The notes: generated from the sequence alone by a model not told the origin. Positions 1 through 6,225 are shown, counted from the first letter of the stretch. The stretch is DNA of 7,487 nucleotides from an uncultured Clostridium sp. (GCA_946575275.1 CAMNZV010000080.1:1-7487), one strand, 5' to 3'. Program-made: numbers and translations.

Positions 1-30
1 TATTAAACATATATGTTTTGTTTTAAAAAA

Positions 31-37
31 GGAGGGG
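31..37 (+). promoter_or_regulatory. Ribosome binding site that fixes the amidotransferase start
   Basis: GGAGGGG lies 8 nt upstream of the ATG at 46. The open frame extends back to an ATG at 13, but that ATG precedes the Shine-Dalgarno, so the ribosome site selects 46. This start also puts Cys at residue 2, as class II amidotransferases require. Confidence 0.88.
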
Positions 38-45
38 TAATATCA

Positions 46-816
46 ATGTGCGAATTACTTGGAATTTATAGCAATAAAAATCTATCATTAAACAATCTAC
101 TTAAATCATTCTATGACCATGGAGATAAACATCCTCATGGTTGGGGTTTGTCATATTTTAATGAAGCTAAAGAAAATAATATTTATAAAGAAAGTGCTAA
201 TGCATCAAAATGTCCAATATTGAACTCTCTTTTATTAAATAAGCTTTATGGCAATATTGTCCTTGCTCACATTAGATATGCTAGTGTTGGAAATGTAAAA
301 AAAGAAAATGCTCATCCATTTGTACTACCTGATAACCTAAATAATAAATGGACTCTAATTCATAATGGTACCATTTTTTCTGGTACTGAACTATTAAAAT
401 ATACAAAAAATCAAAAGGGTGAAACTGATAGTGAAAGAATCCTTTTATATTTAATTGATGAAATAAATTCATTAATTAATAATCAATTAAATGAAATATC
501 CCCTGAAGATATTTTCAAGGTTGTTGAGAAGGTTATTTATAATATTGCATATAGAAATAAATTGAATTTGCTAATTTATGATGGTAAATATTATTATGCT
601 CATACCAATGAAAAAGAAACTTTATTTTATTCAAAGCACAATGATGCACTTTACTTTTCAACAACAAAGCTTAATAAATCTTTACATTGGGACAACCTAC
701 CCATAAATAGATTGCACGTTTTTTCTAGTAACCTTGAAGAAGTGTATACTGGTGCTAACCATGGCTTTGAATATATTAAATCAAAGCCAGGTGAGCATGA
801 TAAATTTTATATTTAG
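46..816 (+). CDS. Class II glutamine amidotransferase domain protein (YafJ-like)
   Basis: This is a 256-residue cytoplasmic protein consisting of an N-terminal-nucleophile (Ntn) glutaminase domain. Such domains hydrolyse glutamine and pass on ammonia; no synthase domain is attached, so the acceptor is unknown. Starting at ATG 46 gives MCELLG, placing the catalytic Cys at position 2, where it becomes N-terminal after Met removal. Other family landmarks are HGWGL (31-35), AHIRYAS (74-80, with the glutamine-binding Arg77), NAHPF (88-92), HNGTI (106-110) and TDSERI (127-132). The length fits the stand-alone YafJ/DUF-type class II family rather than GlmS, PurF or AsnB. It is the only + strand gene here. 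Its TAG stop overlaps the stop of convergent bioY by 4 bp. Its promoter lies mostly outside the window. I am confident of the family; the substrate and pathway are unknown. Confidence 0.88.
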   Translation: MCELLGIYSNKNLSLNNLLKSFYDHGDKHPHGWGLSYFNEAKENNIYKESANASKCPILNSLLLNKLYGNIVLAHIRYASVGNVKKENAHPFVLPDNLNNKWTLIHNGTIFSGTELLKYTKNQKGETDSERILLYLIDEINSLINNQLNEISPEDIFKVVEKVIYNIAYRNKLNLLIYDGKYYYAHTNEKETLFYSKHNDALYFSTTKLNKSLHWDNLPINRLHVFSSNLEEVYTGANHGFEYIKSKPGEHDKFYI

Positions 817-1355
817 TTTATTCTTTTTTTAATAACTGGTGCGATAGATACAGCAATAATTATCTTAATTCCATCACCAACAATATAAGGCAACACCCCT
901 ATGGCTAATCCCTTAATAAAGGAAAGGTTTAATTGATAGGCAAGCCAAGCTGTACCAAAGCCGTAGGTAACTAATGTTCCAATTACCATCCCTACTACAT
1001 ACATGTATTTTTTGTTATTGTACTTTTCAATAAAAAAACCTGAAATTAATGCCATAAATATAAAGCCTATTAAATATCCACCTGTTGGACCTGCAAGTTT
1101 TGATAATCCCCCAGTAAAACCTGAAAATACTGGAATTCCTATAAATCCAATTAACATATATAATATTAAACTCATTGTCCCCTTTTTTAATCCAAGTAAT
1201 ATCACACTAAAATATATTGCTAAATTAGTTAATGATAGTGGTACTGGACTAAATGGTATTGGTATTGTAAAAGGGGCTACTATACATATTATTGCCGTCA
1301 TTAACCCTATAAAAACCATATCTCTTACATTGCTCTTTTTTACTATATTATCCAT
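813..1355 (-). CDS. bioY: Biotin ECF transporter substrate-binding component BioY
   Basis: This is a 180-residue, very hydrophobic membrane protein with about six predicted transmembrane segments. It is the S component that captures biotin for an energy-coupling-factor importer. Landmarks are the PIPFSPVPLSL stretch (32-42), the BioY signature GPTGGYL (89-95), and the late-helix motif GDGIKI with Asp161 and Lys164, the positions expected for ligand-binding residues of the family. No EcfA or EcfT gene is present, so it presumably uses a shared ECF module encoded elsewhere. The ATG is preceded by AAGAGGAG (1362-1369 on the - strand), which sits in the 15-bp gap after bioB, so bioB and bioY are co-transcribed and under the BirA operator upstream of bioB. 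The TAA stop overlaps the stop of the convergent amidotransferase gene. No terminator hairpin is obvious downstream. Confidence 0.94.
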   Translation of the reverse strand: MDNIVKKSNVRDMVFIGLMTAIICIVAPFTIPIPFSPVPLSLTNLAIYFSVILLGLKKGTMSLILYMLIGFIGIPVFSGFTGGLSKLAGPTGGYLIGFIFMALISGFFIEKYNNKKYMYVVGMVIGTLVTYGFGTAWLAYQLNLSFIKGLAIGVLPYIVGDGIKIIIAVSIAPVIKKRIN

Positions 1356-1370
1356 ATAAATTCTCCTCTT

Positions 1371-2318
1371 TTAAAGACTAAAGCCTAATTTATTAATCAT
1401 TTTAATATCATCATCTATATTATTTCCTGATGTAGTTAATAAATCTCCAGTTATTGTTGCATTAGCACCTGACATAAACGCCCTTTCTCCACAATCCTTC
1501 ATTGCATTTCTACCAGCTGCTAATCTAATTTTTGCTGTTGGATTTATAAACCTAAAAATAGCTATTGTTCTTAATATATCCTCTTCCGAAAGCTTTTCTT
1601 GGCTTTTGAGGGCTGTTCCTTCAATTGGTATTAAAACATTTATTGGAATTGACTCAACCTTAAGTTCTGACAAACTTACTGCCATATCTATTCTATCCTG
1701 AAAATCCTCCCCCATTCCAATTATTCCACCTGAACAAATGGACAGTCCAGCTTCCTTAGCTTCTTTTATAGATTTTATCTTATCTTCATAGGTATGTGTT
1801 GTACAGATTTCCTTAAAATATCTTTTAGATGTTTCAATATTTTCATGATATCTTGTAACCCCACTTTCCCTTAACTTTTGAAATTCTTTTTTTCTCAAAA
1901 GTCCATGGGAAGCACATAATTCTATATTTGAATTTTCCTTCATCTTCATATATACCCTTGATAACTTGTCTAAATCAGAACTACTTAACCCTCTGCCTGA
2001 AGTTACTATTGAATATCTATGAACTCCCTTAATTGAATGTTTTATACAATCCTTAACTATAATATCCTCATCTAATAATCCATATTCTTCTATGGCAGTT
2101 TTATTAGATTTGCTTTGTGCACAAAATTTGCAATCCTCCATGCAATTACCTTTTCTACCGTTTATTATAGAACAAAGTTCTATACTGTTTCCACATAGGT
2201 TATCTCTTATTAAATTAGCCCCAAAACAAAGTTCTTTTAGATTTGATGTTAGTAAAAATTCTAAATTGTCCCCTCTTTTTAGCCTCATGCCATTTATTAT
2301 TTTTCTTGCTATATCCAT
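1371..2318 (-). CDS. bioB: Biotin synthase (radical SAM), probable anaerobe-type
   Basis: This 315-residue cytoplasmic radical SAM enzyme inserts sulfur into dethiobiotin to make biotin. The radical SAM cluster motif is C59-x3-C63-x2-C66 (GNCMEDCKFCAQS). Other BioB landmarks are NIELC (Cys135), HENIETS (158-164), ICSGGIIGMGE with Cys195, SIPINVLIP (223-231) and IRLAAGR (Arg265 inside). By alignment from memory with E. coli BioB, Cys135, Cys195 and Arg265 match cluster ligands Cys128, Cys188 and Arg260. The position of Cys97 is Ser103 (HRYSIVTSGRG). Extra cysteines at 31, 42, 49, 171 and 276 could supply other ligands. This resembles the reported Type II BioB of obligate anaerobes, which carries a different auxiliary cluster. 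The ATG has an extended Shine-Dalgarno AAGGGGTGAT (2328-2337). It is the first gene of the bioB-bioY operon, and no bioA, bioD or bioF is seen nearby. Confidence 0.96.
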   Translation of the reverse strand: MDIARKIINGMRLKRGDNLEFLLTSNLKELCFGANLIRDNLCGNSIELCSIINGRKGNCMEDCKFCAQSKSNKTAIEEYGLLDEDIIVKDCIKHSIKGVHRYSIVTSGRGLSSSDLDKLSRVYMKMKENSNIELCASHGLLRKKEFQKLRESGVTRYHENIETSKRYFKEICTTHTYEDKIKSIKEAKEAGLSICSGGIIGMGEDFQDRIDMAVSLSELKVESIPINVLIPIEGTALKSQEKLSEEDILRTIAIFRFINPTAKIRLAAGRNAMKDCGERAFMSGANATITGDLLTTSGNNIDDDIKMINKLGFSL

Positions 2319-2341
2319 ATCTAGATTATCACCCCTTACTT

Positions 2342-2370
2342 ATAATACAATTTACATATTATATTGTCAA
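2342..2370 (-). promoter_or_regulatory. Promoter of the bioB-bioY operon
   Basis: On the - strand, TTGACA (2365-2370) and TATTAT (2342-2347) are separated by exactly 17 nt, a near-consensus sigma-A promoter. Transcription would start near 2335-2337, only about 17-19 nt before the bioB ATG and essentially at the Shine-Dalgarno sequence, so the leader would be very short. The BirA operator covers the -35 box. Confidence 0.8.
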
Positions 2371-2396
2371 CCATATTTTTATATAAGGTTTACAAT
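2363..2396. promoter_or_regulatory. BirA (biotin repressor) operator
   Basis: The half-sites ATTGTCAACC (2363-2372) and GGTTTACAAT (2387-2396) form an inverted repeat with one mismatch across a 14-nt AT-rich spacer. This matches the known BirA operator pattern TTGTAAACC-N14/15-GGTTTACAA in both sequence and spacing. The left half contains the TTGACA -35 box of the bioB promoter in reverse complement. Biotinyl-AMP-loaded BirA bound here would block RNA polymerase, so bioB and bioY would be expressed when biotin is scarce. birA itself is not in the window. Confidence 0.92.
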
Positions 2397-2414
2397 GTAG
2401 ATATTAAAATTCCC

Positions 2415-2885
2415 CTACTCTTTATTTTTAATTAAAAATTCCTTTTCTAAATTCAGTAGCCTCTCTTTTACCTCAAGTCCATATTCATATCCAACTAAAT
2501 TTCCCTTTGAACCTATTACTCTGTGGCAAGGTACAATTATCATAATACTATTTTTATTATTTGCATTGCCAACAGCCCTACTCCCCTTTGGATTTCCTAT
2601 TGCCTTTGCAATTTCACCATAAGTTTTAGTTTCCCCATAAGGGATATCCAACAATGCTTTCCATACCTTATTCTGAAATTCTGTTCCATTGAATTTTAGA
2701 GGTACATCAAAAATTCTCCTTTTTCCCATAAAATAATCATTAAGCTGATTATAGGTTTCTCTTATAACTTTTGTTTCCTTAGTATTATTAATATTATTTT
2801 CAATATATACACCAGTGATATACCCATCCTCTTCCTCTATACAAAGGTTTCCAAGTATTGTTTTGTAATTAAATCTATTATTCAA
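2415..2885 (-). CDS. ogt: Methylated-DNA--protein-cysteine S-methyltransferase (O6-alkylguanine-DNA alkyltransferase)
   Basis: This suicide DNA-repair protein moves an alkyl group from O6-alkylguanine in DNA to its own cysteine. Starting from TTG at 2885 it has 156 residues, close to the usual 150-180. The active site IIVPCHRVIG has the acceptor Cys at 120. The SRAVG segment supplies the arginine finger (Arg103) within the helix-turn-helix DNA-binding region (GETKTYGEIAKAIGNPKGSRAVG begins near 84). NLVGYEYGLEVKERLLNLE closes the domain; the usual GYxGGL reads GYEYGL here, a mild deviation. The N-terminal part (ILGNLCIEEEDGYITGVYIE) is the typical weakly conserved domain. The frame opens earlier with a GTG at 2906, but GGAGGG at 2894-2899 lies inside that extension, 8 nt before the TTG, so TTG is the better start. 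It reads toward bioB but is separated from it by the BirA-controlled promoter. Confidence 0.93.
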   Translation of the reverse strand: MNNRFNYKTILGNLCIEEEDGYITGVYIENNINNTKETKVIRETYNQLNDYFMGKRRIFDVPLKFNGTEFQNKVWKALLDIPYGETKTYGEIAKAIGNPKGSRAVGNANNKNSIMIIVPCHRVIGSKGNLVGYEYGLEVKERLLNLEKEFLIKNKE

Positions 2886-2893
2886 AAAATTGA

Positions 2894-2899
2894 CCCTCC
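2894..2899 (-). promoter_or_regulatory. Ribosome binding site supporting a TTG start of ogt
   Basis: GGAGGG on the - strand sits 8 nt before TTG 2883-2885. The alternative GTG (2904-2906) has only a weak purine stretch upstream and would translate through this Shine-Dalgarno sequence. The TTG-initiated product still contains the whole alkyltransferase fold. Confidence 0.72.
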
Positions 2900-2921
2900 A
2901 ATACACAATTTAATTTTCTTT

Positions 2922-2950
2922 ATTATATAACATATGGCACTATTAAACAA
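2922..2950 (-). promoter_or_regulatory. Candidate ogt promoter
   Basis: On the - strand, a perfect TATAAT (2922-2927) is preceded at 17 nt by TTGTTT (2945-2950), a weak -35 match. Transcription would start around 2915, giving a leader of about 30 nt. The -35 element and spacer lie within the inverted repeat 2934-2965. The -10 box is convincing but the -35 is not. Confidence 0.45.
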
Positions 2951-2965
2951 AGTTAATAGTGCCAT
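2934..2965. repeat. Perfect 13-bp inverted repeat between the ATPase gene and ogt
   Basis: The arms ATGGCACTATTAA (2934-2946) and TTAATAGTGCCAT (2953-2965) are perfect reverse complements around a 6-nt loop. It begins 25 bp past the ATPase stop, where a terminator would be expected. However, neither strand has a proper T-run after the stem: the - strand continues ATGTTATATAATAAAG. It could be a weak terminator, an mRNA-stabilising hairpin, or an operator, since it overlaps the putative ogt promoter. Confidence 0.7.
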
Positions 2966-2989
2966 TAAATAATCTAATTATATTTTTAT

Positions 2990-5671
2990 CTAGAATTCAT
3001 CAATTTCTCTACGCTTTATTAATCTACGTCTATACTTACTTCTAAAACCATGATTATCTGATATTTTCCCTATTTCTGCTACAATAGTAGGTAAAATTGA
3101 TAATCCTATTGCTATTGCAAAATGCTTAAGACTTATTGTAACTACTCCAAAAATTGCTCCTATAAAAGGTACAAAAACTACTATTCCAAGAACTAATATC
3201 ATGGCAATTGCACTATATAGCATTTGCATGTTGGATTTAATTGGAAATCTAAATATTGATTTACGGCTACGTACTGTAAATACATGTAATATTGAAGACC
3301 ATCCTAATATTAAAAATGCCATACTTTGACCAATATCATGAGATGGAGAATAGGCACTTGAAATATTTGTGAATGTCCCAACATAATATCCAGCCCAAAC
3401 AATAATTGAACATATTATAGTTTGTCTAGTAATAACACTAATTAAGCTTCCATTAAAGAATCCTTCATCTCTACCTATTGGTTTACGTTCCATAATACGT
3501 GGATCTGATTCTTCTTTTGCAAGAGTAATACCTGGAATACCATCACCTAATACATTTATTAAAAGTAGTAATACAGCTGTCAATGGAAATTGCCATCCTA
3601 TTAATTGTGCACCAAGCATTATTATAATTTCTGATATATTACATACAATTAAGAAATAAATTGTTTTTCTAATATTTGAGAAAACATTACGTCCCTCATG
3701 TACTGCATCTACAATAGATGCAAAATTATCGTCTGTTAATACCATATCTGCTGCACCCTTGGCAACCTCAGTACCATTTTTTCCCATGGCAATCCCTACA
3801 TCAGCTGCCTTTAATGCCGGTGCATCGTTAACTCCATCACCGGTCATGGCAACAACCTCTTCATTTTCCTGCCATGCTTCTACTATTCTAATTTTATCTT
3901 CTGGTGTTACCCTTGCATAAACTGAATATTCACGAACTGAATTACAAAGTTCATCATCACTCATATCAGCTAATTCTTTACCTGTAATAACCTTTTGTCC
4001 TTCACTTAATAATCCTATTTCCTTTGCTATAGCACTTGCTGTTGCTACATGGTCACCTGTAATCATTACAGTTTTTATACCAGCCTTTTTTGCAGCCTCT
4101 ATTGCCCTTTTACTTTCTGGTCTTGGTGGATCAATTATCCCTACTAACCCTACTAATTCTAAATTAGATTCAAGGCTTTCTAAATCCTCATCCTTTGGCA
4201 AGACATCTATATGTTTACTTGCAAGTGTAATAATTCTAAGAGCTTCATTGGCAAAAGAATCATGTACTGCTTTAGCTTCCTTTATTGTATCTGCATCTTC
4301 ATTTAAAGGCATCCAATCAAAGGCACCCTTGCATAAAACCAAATACCCACCTTTAGGATCTTCGTGAATAGTTGTCATTCTTTTTCTTGATGATGAAAAT
4401 GGTATTTCCTTTACACGAGGATATAACTCTTCTGCATCATCCTTTTTTCTTCCTAATTTGTCCATCATTTTAATAATTGCCGCTTCCGTAGCACCACCAA
4501 TTATATGTTTTTCTCCACTTTCATCTGTTTCAATTACAGCATTACTTGCTAAGGATAATTTGTCTAACATATCTAAATAATCTTCATTTAGATTCTCCTC
4601 TTCTGTTACTACATTAAAGGATTTTTTCCATAGCTTTTTAATAGTCATTTGATTTTGTGTTAACGTTCCTGTTTTATCTGAACAAATTACAGATACACTA
4701 CCCATAGTTTCTACTGCCGATAATTTTCTAATAACAGAATTCTTTTCTGCCATCTTTTTAACACCATTTGAAAGGGATAACGTTACAATTAAGGTTAAAG
4801 TTTCAGGTACTGCTGCAACTGCAAGTGAAACTGCCATAAGTATTAAATACCAAAAGCTTTCTCCACGTAATAGTCCAACTGATACTAAAATTATTGCTGA
4901 TAAAATTGCAATAAAACTAATAGTTTTACCAATTTTATTTAAGCGGATTTGTAGTGGTGTTTTCATTTTTTGTGTATTATTTAAGTATCCTGCTATTTTC
5001 CCCATTTCTGTTTTCATACCAATTTCTGTAACAACAAAAATACCATTCCCCTCTGTTACAAGAGAACCTGAAAATACCATATTCTTTTGGTCACCTAAAT
5101 CTACATCTATATCTGAAATAATATTAGAATCTTTTTCAGATGCTTCACTTTCACCTGTTAATGAAGATTCATCAACTAGTAAATCAACACTTTCAATTAG
5201 TCTACCATCTGCTGGAACCTTATCACCTGCTCTTAAAATAACAATATCTCCTGGTACAAGTTCCTGACTTTCAATATTTTTTGGGATTCCATCTCTAATT
5301 ACAAGACAAGTAGGTGAGTTCATACTCATTAAGGCTTCTAAAGATTTTTCCGCACTATTTTCTTGAGTAATAGCAAGGACTATATTAAGAATTACAATGC
5401 TTAATATAACAAGTGGCTCTAAAAAGCCATGACCTTCTTTTATAGCTAAGGCAAAGGATAAAATAACAGCTAGTAACAAAATTAAAGTTGATATATCCTT
5501 TAATTGATTAAGTATTTTACTTAAAACAGACTCTTTTTTTTGTTTTTCAAATTCATTTGTTCCATAGGACTTTTTGTTATTTAAAACTTCACCAGAGGTT
5601 AGTCCTTCTTTTTCTCTTGATGAAAATATTTTTATCACTTCTTCTCTTTCAATATTGTACCATTTATTCAT
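2990..5671 (-). CDS. P2-type cation-transporting ATPase (calcium-pump-like)
   Basis: This 893-residue membrane pump is of normal length for bacterial calcium-type P-ATPases. In order: N-terminal cation-ATPase domain (about 1-60); M1-M2 (about 60-104); actuator domain with LTGES (171-175); M3-M4 (about 250-300); phosphorylation motif DKTGTLTQ with Asp332; nucleotide-binding domain with CKGAFD (447-452); DPPRP (514-518); ITGD (537-540); TGDGVNDAP (610-618); M5-M10 (about 668-865); and a basic C-tail (RRRLIKRR, 881-888). Against SERCA, the ion-site residues Glu309, Asn768, Glu771, Asn796 and Asp800 correspond to Glu290, Asn678, Glu681, Asn706 and Asp710. The PEGLP motif of M4 is PETLT, the Thr799 position is Gly709, and M8 has Ser793 where Glu or Gln is usual. 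Calcium efflux is the family default, but another ion is possible. The ATG has a strong AGGAGG (5679-5684), 7 nt away, and follows marR by 19 bp. Confidence 0.93.
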   Translation of the reverse strand: MNKWYNIEREEVIKIFSSREKEGLTSGEVLNNKKSYGTNEFEKQKKESVLSKILNQLKDISTLILLLAVILSFALAIKEGHGFLEPLVILSIVILNIVLAITQENSAEKSLEALMSMNSPTCLVIRDGIPKNIESQELVPGDIVILRAGDKVPADGRLIESVDLLVDESSLTGESEASEKDSNIISDIDVDLGDQKNMVFSGSLVTEGNGIFVVTEIGMKTEMGKIAGYLNNTQKMKTPLQIRLNKIGKTISFIAILSAIILVSVGLLRGESFWYLILMAVSLAVAAVPETLTLIVTLSLSNGVKKMAEKNSVIRKLSAVETMGSVSVICSDKTGTLTQNQMTIKKLWKKSFNVVTEEENLNEDYLDMLDKLSLASNAVIETDESGEKHIIGGATEAAIIKMMDKLGRKKDDAEELYPRVKEIPFSSSRKRMTTIHEDPKGGYLVLCKGAFDWMPLNEDADTIKEAKAVHDSFANEALRIITLASKHIDVLPKDEDLESLESNLELVGLVGIIDPPRPESKRAIEAAKKAGIKTVMITGDHVATASAIAKEIGLLSEGQKVITGKELADMSDDELCNSVREYSVYARVTPEDKIRIVEAWQENEEVVAMTGDGVNDAPALKAADVGIAMGKNGTEVAKGAADMVLTDDNFASIVDAVHEGRNVFSNIRKTIYFLIVCNISEIIIMLGAQLIGWQFPLTAVLLLLINVLGDGIPGITLAKEESDPRIMERKPIGRDEGFFNGSLISVITRQTIICSIIVWAGYYVGTFTNISSAYSPSHDIGQSMAFLILGWSSILHVFTVRSRKSIFRFPIKSNMQMLYSAIAMILVLGIVVFVPFIGAIFGVVTISLKHFAIAIGLSILPTIVAEIGKISDNHGFRSKYRRRLIKRREIDEF

Positions 5672-5690
5672 TTACATTCCTCCTTCAATA

Positions 5691-6128
5691 TTAAGTTTTT
5701 AATTCTTTACTTATATTTTCTACAACTTTTCTAGAAATATTTAATAATAGCTCTCTCTCTTCTATAGATACATCTTCAAACATTATATTCATAAGCTCCT
5801 TTCTTACAGTTTCAATTTCAATAATAATTTCTTTTGCCCTATCTGTTAACTTAAGATGATTGCATCTTCTGTCATGCTTATCTAAATTAATAGATATGTA
5901 TTCCTTTATAACAAGTTCTTCAATAGCATTAGAAATATGTGCCTTTGAAACGTATTGGACCTTGGCAATATCTCTAGCTGTATCATTTCCCCCGCAATAA
6001 GATATAAAATGAAGTATCTCTACTTCTATCTTTCTTAAATTATATTTTTTCATTATATTTTCATATTTTTTCTCATATAACTTTTTAAATTGATGACCAC
6101 CCATGAGTGTATCTAGGTCATTTAACAT
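5691..6128 (-). CDS. MarR-family winged helix-turn-helix transcriptional regulator
   Basis: This 145-residue regulator has the MarR architecture: N-terminal dimer helix, winged helix-turn-helix (about 33-95) and C-terminal dimer helices (about 96-145). The recognition helix is probably VSKAHISNAIEEL (60-72). The wing holds DKHDRRCNHLKLT (83-95), the typical D-x-R-R then LT pattern of MarR proteins. The frame opens at a GTG (6137), but that GTG is part of the Shine-Dalgarno AGAGGTGAT (6133-6141), so ATG 6128 is the start. It leads an operon with the P-type ATPase. A 27-bp palindrome between its promoter and its start suggests that it represses itself and the pump. Its effector is unknown. Cys45 and Cys89 exist, but nothing proves a redox or metal sensor. 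Confidence 0.92.
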   Translation of the reverse strand: MLNDLDTLMGGHQFKKLYEKKYENIMKKYNLRKIEVEILHFISYCGGNDTARDIAKVQYVSKAHISNAIEELVIKEYISINLDKHDRRCNHLKLTDRAKEIIIEIETVRKELMNIMFEDVSIEERELLLNISRKVVENISKELKT

Positions 6129-6147
6129 TTTAATCACCTCTAATTAG

Positions 6148-6174
6148 TTCACAAGTAAACTGTTTACTTGTGAA
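6148..6174. promoter_or_regulatory. Perfect 27-bp palindrome, probable MarR operator
   Basis: The arms TTCACAAGTAAAC (6148-6160) and GTTTACTTGTGAA (6162-6174) are exact reverse complements around a single T at 6161. The site lies directly downstream of the -10 box and covers the expected transcription start near 6169, so a dimer bound here would block the marR-ATPase promoter. Position, symmetry and size suit a MarR dimer. Assignment to this particular regulator is inference. Confidence 0.85.
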
Positions 6175-6190
6175 TATTATATAATATTCA
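6171..6190. repeat. Perfect 20-bp AT-rich palindrome spanning the -10 box
   Basis: TGAATATTAT (6171-6180) is followed directly by its exact reverse complement ATAATATTCA (6181-6190). It contains the TATAAT box and shares 4 bp with the 27-bp palindrome. It may be a second operator, or symmetry arising from TATAAT-rich sequence. Confidence 0.5.
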
Positions 6191-6204
6191 GACTTATCTG
6201 TAAA
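6176..6204 (-). promoter_or_regulatory. Promoter of the marR-ATPase operon
   Basis: On the - strand, TTTACA (6199-6204) and a perfect TATAAT (6176-6181) are 17 nt apart, a strong sigma-A-type match. The start would be near 6169, inside the 27-bp palindrome, about 41 nt before the marR ATG. Confidence 0.82.
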
Positions 6205-6225
6205 TGGTAATTGATAATTCTTATT

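Noticed and set aside
13..45. ATG-initiated N-terminal extension of the amidotransferase (MFCFKKGG...)
   Set aside because: It would bury the essential N-terminal catalytic Cys and translate through the GGAGGGG ribosome site.
281..472. 63-residue open frame on the - strand
   Set aside because: It lies wholly inside the amidotransferase gene in antisense, has no family motif, and is an AT-rich shadow frame.
1003..1359. 118-residue open frame on the + strand
   Set aside because: It is antisense to bioY and its hydrophobic, Pro/Ile-rich composition mirrors the complement of a membrane-protein gene.
2092..2400. 102-residue open frame on the + strand
   Set aside because: It is antisense to the start of bioB and runs through the BirA operator and promoter; no ribosome site or homology is recognised.
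2319..2414. Riboswitch or attenuator upstream of bioB
   Set aside because: The region between ogt and bioB is under 100 bp and is accounted for by a BirA operator and promoter; the predicted leader is too short for a riboswitch.
6129..6137. GTG start extending MarR by three residues
   Set aside because: The GTG is itself part of the Shine-Dalgarno AGAGGTGAT that serves the ATG at 6128.
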